Assembly: GCA_004835665.1 (NCBI GenBank)
Contig: RBKR01000011.1
Location: 806,001 to 870,000, forward strand
Length of the DNA: 64,000 nucleotides
Reading direction: 5' to 3'
From: Phoma sp. XZ068
Lineage: Eukaryota; Ascomycota; Dothideomycetes; Pleosporales; Didymellaceae
Positions 22,401 through 31,918 of the stretch are shown here, one piece after another; position 1 is the stretch's first letter; each line of letters begins with the position of its first letter. The notes under the pieces are model-generated. The model saw nothing but the letters and a program-made list of their open reading frames with translations, was not told the origin of the DNA and made no database searches. The position numbers and the translations under genes were made by a program.

Positions 22401-24880
22401 GCACCATTATCGATGACGATGACAGCCAGCAGTTCCAGCTTCCCCTCAACATCCAACGTATGATTGAGTCTGCACAGGCTCGCTTCGGCATCAAGCCGCA
22501 ACAAGACCGTAGCAACCTTGAACCTATTCAGACTATTACCAAGGTTCGCGAGCTTTTGGATCGTCTCGTGGTCATTCGTGGCGACGATGATATCTCCAAG
22601 GAAGCCCAGGCAAGTGCGACCTACCTGTTCAAGTCGCATCTACGATCTCGTCTTGCTTTCAAGCGACTTGTTGTTGAGTACCGTCTCAACAAGAAGGCTT
22701 TGGACTATATTCTCGGCGAGCTGGAAGAGCGCTTCCTCAAGGCTGCTGTCGCTCCCGGTGAGATGGTTGGTGTTTTGGCCGCCCAGTCCATTGGTGAGCC
22801 TGCCACACAGATGACGCTCAACACTTTCCATTTTGCTGGTGTGTCCTCCAAGAACGTCACGCTCGGTGTGCCGCGTCTCAAGGAGATTCTCAACGTTGCT
22901 GCGAACATCAAGACACCATCTATGCTTGTCAGGCAAGCAGACGCAAGTGGAGACAAGCAAGCTGCTATGCTTCTTCGTTCTCGTATCGAGCTTACAACTC
23001 TTCGCTCGCTCACGCACGCTGTGGAACTGTACTACGACCCGCAGATCAAGGAGACCCTGATTGAGCAAGACGAAGACATGGTTGAATCTTACTACGTCTT
23101 TGGCGAGGGCGATGAAAACATCGAGGCACAGTCTAAGTGGCTCCTCCGTATCATCTTGGACCGCAAGAAGTTGCTTGACAGAACTATTTCCATCTCTGAA
23201 GTGGCGAATACCATCAAAGAGGAGTTCAAGCCCAACTTGGCTGTCATCTTCAGTGACGAGAACGCGGACGAGCAGATCATCCGTGTGCGATTCATCTGGG
23301 ACGGTAACCTTCAGAAGGATGAGGACGATGAAGACGAGCGAGACGAGCGATGGATGCGAAAGCTCGAGAAGCATCTTCTCGACGATGTTACCCTTCGTGG
23401 TGTCCGTGGTGTTGAACGCGCTTTCATTCGAGATCTGAAGGTCGTTGCTGAGAACGACGATCGTTCCTTGATCCTGTCCAAGAACGACCCTCGTTGCCTA
23501 GAGTGGGTTCTGGATACCACTGGTACTGCTCTGGCAGATGTCCTTGCCATCGACGGTGTCGACCCCACCAAGACATACTGTAACTCGTTCATCGAGATTC
23601 TTGGTGTTCTCGGTATCGAAGCAGCTCGTGCTGGCCTTCTCAAGGAGCTGGGTATGGTCTTGTCGTTTGATGGCTCCTACGTCAACCATCGCCACATGGC
23701 ACTGCTCGTCGATATCATGACTCAGCGCGGTCTGCTCATGGCAATCACTCGTCACGGCATCAACCGTAACGACACTGGAGCTCTCATGCGCTGTTCGTTC
23801 GAAGAGACGGTCGAGATTCTTCTTGAAGCTGCCGGCTTTGGTGAACTGGATGACTGCCGCGGCGTCTCTGAGAACATTATGCTTGGTCAGCTGGCGCCCA
23901 TGGGTACTGGAGAGTTTGATGTTGTCATGGACAATGCCATGCTGCTTACCATGGTAGAGGACAACTCGAAGGTCATGGGCGGTGCTGCAGCTGCTGGCAA
24001 CTACCTCGACAGCGGTGCAGCTACTCCGTACGACCTGGGTTCCCCAACGTACGAAGGTGGTATGGGTATGGGCGGTTACGATGCCTCCTTCTCTCCTCTT
24101 GCTGCCGCAGGTGGCGACAATCAAGGTGGCTTCAGCGAGTACCAGGGTTCCTTCGACAATGGCGGCGGCTTCAGCCCATTCAACCCATCAGGCAGAAGCC
24201 CAGGTTACGCTCCGACGTCTCCCGGCTTTTCAGGCGCCAGCCCAACATCTCCAGGCTACTCACCAACCTCACCTGGATACTCGCCTACTTCGCCGGGTAT
24301 CAGCAGCCCGCGCTTCGGTGCTACGTCTCCCGGCTACGCGGCTACCAGCCCCCAGTATTCGCCTACATCGCCGAGCTACTCGCCAACCTCGCCCGCGTAT
24401 GGTTCTCCCACTTCGCCCTCATACTCGCCAACTTCACCCAGCTACTCACCGACATCGCCATCGTACTCACCTACGTCGCCAAGCTACAGCCCTACTTCGC
24501 CGGCTCACCGTGGTGCAACTTCACCGCACTACAGCCCTACGTCACCTGCGTATAGCCCAACGTCGCCTGCGTACAGTCCGACAAGCCCGCAGTTCGGTGC
24601 GAACAACGACAGACGCTCGCCTGCTTCACCTACTTCACCAGCATACAGCCCTGCTTCCCCACAGTACTCTCCCACGAGCCCCACTGGCAACGCAGCGTAC
24701 TCGCCTACGTCGCCTAAGTTCTCTCCTACGTCACCGGGTGCTGCACCATACTCGGCGTCCTCGCCAAAGTGGTCGCCTACCAGCCCGTCGTACTCGCCTT
24801 CGTAAGTAGCACCGGTCATAGTTGTAGACATTCGACTTTGCTTGCAGTTACTGACGTACATCAGGTCTCCGAAGCAGTAA
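19416..24880 (+). CDS. RPB1: DNA-directed RNA polymerase II largest subunit Rpb1
   Basis: Four exons (19416-19701, 19757-19827, 19895-24801, 24865-24880) encode 1759 residues, close to the usual fungal length (yeast 1733). The N-terminal zinc-binding clamp is visible (CATCKEDIQVCPGHFGH, then CHSCGL). The catalytic Mg-binding loop NADFDGDEMNLHVP lies near 20993-21040. The bridge helix/trigger-loop region is represented by GEPATQMTLNTFHFAGVSSK. From about residue 1548 the C-terminal domain contains 13 exact YSPTSP hexads interrupted by degenerate spacers (such as PRFGATSP, AHRGATSP and ANNDRRSPASP). The last 5 residues (S-S-P-K-Q region) come from a 16-nt final exon; its 63-nt intron starts GTAAGT inside the last Ser codon. 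It is the catalytic subunit for mRNA synthesis. Upstream swd1 belongs to COMPASS, which is recruited by the phosphorylated CTD. Confidence 0.98.
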
Positions 24881-26166
24881 AAGGCTTATCTCAAACCCCA
24901 AGTATGAGATTGAACATGTTCATGTAAGCTAAGGTTCTTGCCTTGCTTTGTACAAAAAGTTTATTCGCTTCGCGGATGACTGACTTTTGGTGTTTCAGCA
25001 GCCCACCAGACTGCCTCACTAAAAAGTTCGCACCCCCTCACGGCCAATCTCGTACGGCAGCTCGATGAACACGGCGTTCCTTTCGCTAGGCCCACGTCAA
25101 CCACATCGATCCTGCTCCACGATTCTTACGCCGCTTTCCGTCTTTAATGTCTTTGCGCTTCTTTCGTCTCACAAAGAAACTGTACAACACAAGCTGTCGC
25201 TCGATGCACAGCACCCAAAAACCTTTTTGCTTCAGCTGCGATATCTGCATCCATACTACATCATTTGCGGGGAGTTTTGGGCTTCTTTTTTCGTTTACCC
25301 CCTACGAGACATAATTTGGGGCTTTGTGCTTTCTTTGGCATAAAATGCAATGCGAGGCGTTGGGAGAATTGAGTAGACACAGAAGTAGTGTCCTTTGTGC
25401 TTTGCAGTCGGTTACTCAAGGAGGTTTACACATCGACGCCCGCCAAATTGCGCATGGGGCTTGTGAGTGCTTAGATCGATCTAAGATTGGGTGGAGGGGA
25501 TGAAGTAAGGACACTGCGAGGCTTTCCAGCAGGGAAAGGTTATAGACAAGTAGTAGAAATTGACACATGACTGTCACTGGTTATCGACATGCTGTGCTGC
25601 GCAGTGATTCGCTTCCCTTCAAGTCGACGAGGTGGGTAGGAGTTGGCAGCCATGTACGGTTCATCTAAACAACGTGTGAATTCCTTGACTGGCGACTTTC
25701 TCACGCAGAGACATTTAGCACAAGAGTTTCACATGTCGCAGAATTAGAAACAACTACAGATAAAACAAAACTTTTCTTCGTGTCGTAGCTATCGTGCTAA
25801 GACCTATCCCGCCAGACGATGAAATCAGGATACTATTAAGCCTACAAACGCTGATAAATCGGATCTAGTGCATTACCACGCGGTGTGTCGAAAACAAACC
25901 ATAGCAGGATTGATAGAAATTCTCTGTACAAAGAAAGTAGCTGGTAGTAGTATCGAACTCTCAGGCAAGTGTGAGGAGATAATAGTAAGTATGTCATCAT
26001 TGAGTTTCGCCTATTTCAACTATTTGGGCAAGGCAGGTAATTTCATTGTGTGCACTAGTCTCTCGAAAGCATGATAATGTCATTTTGGAAGTCCATGGAA
26101 ACAATGCAATCTGCCACATAAAGCTTTCTGGTAACTTGCTTGCGTCGTCTTGACCAAAGGTTGAGA
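24881..26166. other. Convergent intergenic region, 1.29 kb
   Basis: This separates the 3' ends of RPB1 and the HET gene. The half nearer the HET gene is AT-rich. Open frames are short and unsupported. No RNA gene or repeat is seen. Confidence 0.5.
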
Positions 26167-28503
26167 TTACGAGAGTTGCAAACGCCGTCGTGTTGTCTGC
26201 AAGCGTGAAATATCTGCGTATAATATGTTCCCAACGGCGAAACCAGTGTTAATCCTGTGTTCGATTATTCCAAATCGTTCCCAGCTTCCATTCTGCTGCT
26301 CCAGTAGCAGAAGGATGATTAGACACCTGTCAGTGTAGTTCAGATTTCGTCCCGGCTCAACTTTTGCGCTCCATGTGCCAGTCAACACTCCCAAGATCAG
26401 TCCAGTGACATGGCGTGGAGTTGATGGATCCGTTATGAGATGCTCCCTACTGGTGGCATCAAACCAAACGCAATCTAGTATATTTCCATTGATCTCCATG
26501 GAAGGTATGGAAATGCCGTTGGTCTTGCTGGAAGGCGGTTCGAGGTGGATTGCAAGCGTTTCTCCTTCTATGGCAAGGGTGATATTACCGCCTAGAGACA
26601 CATCACCTTTTCGTAGAAAACTGGTCATAGTCTCCAGGTTCCATGGCGGCTCGGCGGTTTCGATTGCCATATATGAGGTCTCAAGCCCAAAGAACAGCTT
26701 GAGCTGGTGTGTGTTGCGGATATAGCCTTGGCATTTGCCGCGCGGTGCCACAATCCCGTACCACCCTGCCCATGACCAGCTGGGGAATCCAGCTCGTCGC
26801 TCTGATGGCTCTACAAGCTTCCAGGTGAGACCTGTGATGAACTGTTCATCTCTAGACGAAACGCACACTTGTGGATCAAGCGGGTTGTTGTTGGCGAGGG
26901 TGTCGTCCGGGACTACAGGTATGCCGCAGATTTGTAGCGCCTCGGTATCACTTCGAAGTGAGCTGCCATTTCTTGCCTTCCATCTGAACGACCCGAGAAT
27001 ACCGAGCATAGCGTTTAGGATGTCTCCAGAATTCGTGAGCTCCCGCCGCGTATAGCGAGCTAAGTGTTTCGAGATCTGATCTAGAGTACCATGGTAGTCT
27101 GCCACAGGAAACAAACCAGGCTCGTTCCATGCAGAAAAACGACCTGACGAAGATAAACTATGTAGGGGTGCTTGCATTGCTTCGTAACAGTGCATTCCTG
27201 AGCATTCGAAATATACCTGCTGGTTGCAGAAAATTATGCGGCGCTGAGACAACACTGCTTCCTGGTAGGTCCATGCTCGCGTGTTCCAGACGGAGCTTTC
27301 AATTTCATGGGCCGGGTCTGGAGGAACAAATGTGTACGGATGCTCTTTGCGTCCTATTTTTACGTAACTTGGGGCGTCCCTCGTCCGGTCGTGAACACCG
27401 GGTAGCCCATATGTTGGATCATTGCCTGCGGCGGCAATGATGGTGGCTTCTGCTCCTGTGTAGATACGGTCCATCTGATTCATCTGACGTTGCATCTCCT
27501 CGCCATCGTCCTGCGAGATGCAGTATCGATCTACCCAAAGATAGGTATAGCCCAGACCCCTGGTAACCCTCATTGCATCCTGGATCGTTGCAGGGAATGC
27601 ATCTACCGCGTGCGAGAAATCGAAATCCTGATCCTTGTTTAGGCCCCAAACATAGCTCAAGGCTAGATATCGATGATCAGGATGCAATGGACCCAAAGTT
27701 CCATCCTTGCAGTTGATCACTTTGATGGGGTACAATGTGTGTCTGTTGGCGGAGGTACAAATGCCAGAGTGATAATAATTGCAATAATTGAGCCAGGATT
27801 TGACTATCGTAAGATCGACTTTTTCTTCTAGCCTTCGCGCCTGGAAAGTGTCGAAGCCTTCATCCACAGAGAGGGGCGAGATGCATCCTATCGCGCGAAT
27901 GAACTCAGGCTGGCGTATCCTGGACTTGTCGCACAACGTTGCTCCATCAAGAATCGAGAAGGAGCACAGTTCGGAAGGGTAGGACGGTTCCACTGACCAT
28001 GTCCAGTCATCTGCATACAGGGCTGAGGTAGGGAATATAAATAGGTAAAATAATGATACCTCCTTTCTGGCACTCTCCACAAAATTGATGAGCAGACAGG
28101 ATAGCATGTGGCACATCGGACACTGTGCGTCGTGGACGATGTCATCGAATGATCCTAGACAAGGGCTTGCCAGGTATCCAGCGGGAGCAAGCGGGCGTAA
28201 GTTTTCAAACTCGATATCTGCGCAGCGTTCGCAATATTCTCCGTCCGATTCAATAGCAGGGTCTAACCTGCGGATTCTGCCTGTAGTAACACGGCGAGAT
28301 AAGGTACCAGGTTGAGCAACATAACCAAGAAGGTTTTCCAGAGAAGTCTGGATGTTTTCATCTCTAATCGTATTGTGGATTCCTGTATTTCTTGCAAAGA
28401 AGTCATGCCTGGATCTCTTTTGAACCCTCCAAGAAAAATACGCATCCAAATCCTGCGGTGGCATGCGGGTATGGATAGAACCCGATGGAAAGGTGAACGG
28501 CAT
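26167..28503 (-). CDS. HET-domain (heterokaryon incompatibility) protein
   Basis: A single exon encodes 778 residues from the ATG at 28503. The frame extends seven codons further to a GTG and is then closed by TGA, so 28503 is the first usable ATG. The HET domain lies at about residues 280-440 and shows its three usual blocks: YLALSYVWG, YLWVDRYCISQDD and NTRAWTYQEAVLSQRRIIF. The N-terminal region contains two paired cysteine motifs (YCERC and CPMC) commonly seen ahead of HET domains. The C-terminal ~330 residues include a GFPSWSWAGWYG segment, also frequent in HET proteins. Family members mediate non-self recognition and regulated cell death in filamentous ascomycetes, but most genomic copies have no tested role. 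No NLR partner or HET-s/prion-type gene is adjacent. The specificity is unknown. Confidence 0.93.
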   Translation of the reverse strand: MPFTFPSGSIHTRMPPQDLDAYFSWRVQKRSRHDFFARNTGIHNTIRDENIQTSLENLLGYVAQPGTLSRRVTTGRIRRLDPAIESDGEYCERCADIEFENLRPLAPAGYLASPCLGSFDDIVHDAQCPMCHMLSCLLINFVESARKEVSLFYLFIFPTSALYADDWTWSVEPSYPSELCSFSILDGATLCDKSRIRQPEFIRAIGCISPLSVDEGFDTFQARRLEEKVDLTIVKSWLNYCNYYHSGICTSANRHTLYPIKVINCKDGTLGPLHPDHRYLALSYVWGLNKDQDFDFSHAVDAFPATIQDAMRVTRGLGYTYLWVDRYCISQDDGEEMQRQMNQMDRIYTGAEATIIAAAGNDPTYGLPGVHDRTRDAPSYVKIGRKEHPYTFVPPDPAHEIESSVWNTRAWTYQEAVLSQRRIIFCNQQVYFECSGMHCYEAMQAPLHSLSSSGRFSAWNEPGLFPVADYHGTLDQISKHLARYTRRELTNSGDILNAMLGILGSFRWKARNGSSLRSDTEALQICGIPVVPDDTLANNNPLDPQVCVSSRDEQFITGLTWKLVEPSERRAGFPSWSWAGWYGIVAPRGKCQGYIRNTHQLKLFFGLETSYMAIETAEPPWNLETMTSFLRKGDVSLGGNITLAIEGETLAIHLEPPSSKTNGISIPSMEINGNILDCVWFDATSREHLITDPSTPRHVTGLILGVLTGTWSAKVEPGRNLNYTDRCLIILLLLEQQNGSWERFGIIEHRINTGFAVGNILYADISRLQTTRRRLQLS

Positions 28504-29311
28504 TGGCTTCAGCTTACCAATCACCCCAGGTGGAGGAGGTCAGCCTAGATACAAGGAGCAGTCCTAACCGTCAATGTGTGAATGATTAACGCACAAAGGG
28601 AGAAGCAGAAGCAGTACGATCAGACGTACTCGCTACCGGCGACAGAGAGAGGAGGTCTCATCATGTTTTTTTGAATATGGGGAAAGAAGGCTGTCTGCAA
28701 AGTGACGCATGAGGGCCCCTTGTCAATCCACTGCAGCTTATGCATTGCACCGCCTCGCTTGGTGAATCAGCCAAAGCGGGATGTTGTGGCGTATATTGCA
28801 TACAGGAACACGCAGGCTGAGTCGGAGGTGTCAACATCCAGGCCAGTGGTCAATGTCGTTATCAAGGGTCGTGCCAGTCGGGTGATGTGTTGTAATGTGC
28901 ATGTAGGCTGCAGCGCAGACATCACACCTCCACGCGTATTTGCAAGGCTATAAACAAGGGAAGAACGCCTCGTAAGGCTAAGTGTCACGTGCGCCCCAGT
29001 CGACCCAGAACTCGCTCGTAGTTAACTTGTAGAATTCAGATATAGAAAGAAACAATAGAGGGCTCCACTTTTCCCGCTGGTGATGATAGTAGTTCTAATC
29101 TCATGACCACTGTCAGAGTAATGCAGTCTGGCACCCAGGCAGCCAAAACGACAACACCACGTCGAATCACCTCTAAACTCCAAGCATTACGACAAGACAC
29201 CAGAAAATAAAGTTCGTCAGCAAAACTGCGGGTTCTATCAATCGCACTGTCTGTATGATGTTGGGTGGTGGGACCACGCACAGAAAGCATCACACCCTGT
29301 GCCTTCCTGTG

Positions 29312-29325
29312 CCCCCCCCCCCCCC
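29312..29325. repeat. Poly-C homopolymer (14 C)
   Basis: An uninterrupted run of 14 C in an otherwise AT-rich intergenic region. The exact length is prone to sequencing error and slippage. Confidence 0.8.
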
Positions 29326-29387
29326 AACAACAACAGCCCTATAACCAAAAATAAACACCAACGCCGATTATATCAAGATAAAACAGC

Positions 29388-29392
29388 AAAAA
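29388..29392 (-). terminator. RNA polymerase III terminator of tRNA-Glu
   Basis: A5 on the plus strand reads TTTTT on the transcribed minus strand, 6 nt beyond the 3' end of tRNA-Glu. Confidence 0.75.
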
Positions 29393-29398
29393 GAATCA

Positions 29399-29480
29399 TT
29401 CCGTCACGGGGAATCGAACCCCGGCCACATCGGCACTTGCTAATGAGAGCGATGTATCCTAGCCACTAGACCATAACGGA
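29399..29480 (-). tRNA. tRNA-Glu(CUC): tRNA-Glu (anticodon CUC) with a 10-nt intron
   Basis: On the minus strand the acceptor stem TCCGTTA/TGACGGA pairs fully with one G-T wobble. The anticodon stem is CATCG/CGATG. The anticodon CTC lies at 29447-29445 and is preceded by CT and followed by A37. A 10-nt insertion (29443-29434) sits between positions 37 and 38, the canonical intron site. The T arm GGGG-TTCGATT-CCCC is perfect. Without the insertion the molecule matches a typical eukaryotic glutamate tRNA. A T5 terminator follows. Confidence 0.92.
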
Positions 29481-30039
29481 TTTGATGATTTGATGGAAGA
29501 AATTGAGAGTAAATTGTATATATACTAAATATTCAAAATGCAAACGGACAAATTCAATGAAAAGTGTGAAGATGGAAGATATGGTGTGTTGTGTTGATGA
29601 GTCAAGGGCTGGTGAGTTGGCATAGTTAGACTCGGTGAAGAATTTTCACTTGAGGATCGGGCAAACTGCGTGTGGAAACAGCAAGCTTTGCTTGGGAAAA
29701 CTCAAGGATACATACTGTGAAAGCAGATTTGGATTGTGTGAGGGGTAGTATACCAGCAATATCATATTTAGGTCGTTATATACGCTGCTTAACCCCAGAG
29801 CAGCATGTTCTTCGAAACTGTACAAGAACCAACCCTAAGCCAACGATAAGCGCCAATGATCATGCCTGACGCCGAGGCTCCATGGTATGCACAAAACTAA
29901 AACCTGCGGCCTCTCTTTCCCATACTACAATACTTCCCCAGTCGCTCATGGCGAGCTTCAGCATGTCGATCATCCTCGTCCGCTTGATGACTTCGTGCCA
30001 GTGCGCCACATGCCCGATGGGCCCAGAACTATGCCTGTT
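29481..30039. other. Intergenic, tRNA-Glu to RMD5
   Basis: 559 bp holding the tRNA 5' flank and the 3' UTR of RMD5. It is AT-rich near 29500-29560. No gene is supported. Confidence 0.45.
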
Positions 30040-31386
30040 CTACAGCACGACTTTCTTTGCGTCTCGCGGGTGGCTCTCAGTCGGACAGTATGGACACTTG
30101 AACCGCGCACCCTTCGAGAGCTTGTCGAGCGATTCACTGGCTATGACGTGACCGCAGGGCATCATCATTGGTGGATTTGCGTCAGTGGTCTGCTCTTTGC
30201 TAACAGGGCACACAAAGATGGAGTGGAAGTGATATGTGCTTGGTAGTGGAATCTCCACGGGGAGTTCGTTCTGGGTGGTCCATTCTGCGCGCCTCTCCTT
30301 CATGATGCTTTGCATTTTCAGCAGGTAAGGTAGGGCGATAGCGCCAGCTGTCGCGGCGATGAAGAGGGGCGAGTCGGCACTGAGACCGAGAAGTGAGCAA
30401 AACTCGCGGTTGAAGGAATGCGCGACCTCTTCCCAGGCAGAATCGTTGTAGAAGTAGCGTTGGTAGGGGGAGTCTTCGACGTTTTCGTAGTAGGCCATGG
30501 CGCCCATGAGGTGCTGGATCTCACGAGCGTAGCGTTGCGAAAACATGCCAAAAGCTTGTCGTGCGTAGTTCCACGCGCGCAACGGGCCGGCTGGTGTGTC
30601 GTCCATGGAGTCATCTTGGCGCTGGACGAAAAGGCAGACGAAGTGGAGGCGACAGAGTTCGAACTCGAGATTGCTGCCTCGTGCCTCGAGGATTTCGCTC
30701 CTCTCTCGCGCCCATTGTATTGCTGGCTCGAGGTTTCTCTCGTTGCGTAGCTCGTGTAGGATGTGGTACATGTCCGCAAACTGCCGCTGCAGGTCCTCCG
30801 AGTTGAAGGTCCCTTCTGCCAGATCCTGCTCCCATGAGTCGGTTCTGGACGGGTTCGGCGTGTTCAGTGTTGGCTCGGGGTGAGGAGGATGTCGGTGTGC
30901 TTCCTCAACAAATGTAGAAGCTACGTCGAACTGGCCCTCTCGCAAGAGGTGCATGGCTATGGCTCGGTTGATTAGGGATGGATGTGACGACAGTGCATCG
31001 TTCTCGGCGCTGGGGAGGGGCTTGTCTTTGAACTTCTGGGGTGGTTGTTAGCATTGGTTCTGTTCCAGAACCCACAACAGCACCTACCCTGTCCAAAGCT
31101 TTGCCGTACTTGTTGAGTCCAGAGTAGATGGGCTTCAGGTCCTTCTGCGCCGAGTCCATCGTCTTCTTGAAGGGGTCCTGCAGCTTTGCGAGCGTCAAGG
31201 GCGCTTTGGAGGGGTCTATCAGCAGTGTTAGCTGTGCCTCCATGTCACACGACGGGCAAACATACCGGCGGCAATCTTCTCGCGGGCTGCTGTGAGCATA
31301 TCGATAGCTTTCTGCACATCGTCGATGCTGGTCGAGAGGTTTGCGCTGCGCTCAAGGAGCTCTATCTGCTCGCGGAGGTCGTCCAT
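30040..31386 (-). CDS. RMD5: GID/CTLH E3 ubiquitin ligase subunit Rmd5 (Gid2)
   Basis: Three exons (31266-31386, 31088-31215, 30040-31035; introns of 50 and 52 nt) encode 414 residues, near the yeast length of about 420. The product begins MDDLREQIELLERS. A helical LisH/CTLH region follows (SHPSLINRAIAMHLLREGQF onward), then a CRA-like helical block. The C-terminal degenerate RING reads FVCPVSKEQT...MMMPCGHVIA...FKCPYCPTE. It differs from a classical RING at several zinc ligands, as Gid2 proteins do. Rmd5 and Fyv10 form the catalytic core of the GID ligase, which degrades gluconeogenic enzymes when glucose returns. The CPVSKEQT/PCGHVI block distinguishes Rmd5 from Fyv10. The gene is divergent from STB6, with 532 bp between start codons. 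Confidence 0.92.
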
Positions 31387-31918
31387 GGTGGAGGTGATGG
31401 CTGCTGGCCGCCGCTGGGGGTTATGTGCAAGTATTACCGGCGGTGGTGGCGTGAGCGGATGCAGAGCAATCAAGGGCTGCTGTGTCGAGTGTGTCTGGCC
31501 AGCAGATCACATGCCACTGGTCCATGGCTGTTCTGCTGGCGTAGTACGTTTGCGAGGGTCGCGTCGAGCTTCGAGCGCTGGCGGCCGGTCGCGGCTCCTT
31601 CCCCACACGTCATGCCGCAGCCGAGCTCCAAGCGCCTGGTCTGCACAACTTCACCGACGACAATCCCCAACAACACACCCGAGCGCAACGAATGCTGGAC
31701 CCCTGATGCCGCGCATCATACACGATTGTTGGAAAGATGCATAGACTGTATACACTACCGCCGCCTTCACCGTCATCGTCTCCCTCTCGCAGAGCAGCGA
31801 GTGGGCGCCGGACACTCTTGTGGTCTGCGCTGGCGCCATGAACCGCCGGTTCTTGTAGCACTGCGCAGCATACACACCGAGCATCGCATAGTCTGGGCTC
31901 GGAGACATCACCGCCGCC
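31387..31918. promoter_or_regulatory. Shared divergent upstream region, RMD5 / STB6
   Basis: 532 bp between two divergent ATG codons. It must serve both genes. No TATA box or named operator is visible. Confidence 0.5.

Larger units (their letters stand above)
28504..29398. other. Intergenic with a 14-C homopolymer
   Basis: About 0.9 kb, containing the HET promoter (its left end). No reading frame is convincing. A run of 14 C lies at 29312-29325, and the Pol III terminator of tRNA-Glu is at the right end. Confidence 0.5.

Noticed and set aside
23982..24809. Long alternative frame over the RPB1 C-terminal domain
   Set aside because: A by-product of the heptad codon repeat. The RPB1 frame is unambiguous.
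28504..28524. Seven-codon upstream extension of the HET gene
   Set aside because: Begins with GTG and is preceded by an in-frame TGA. The first ATG is at 28503.
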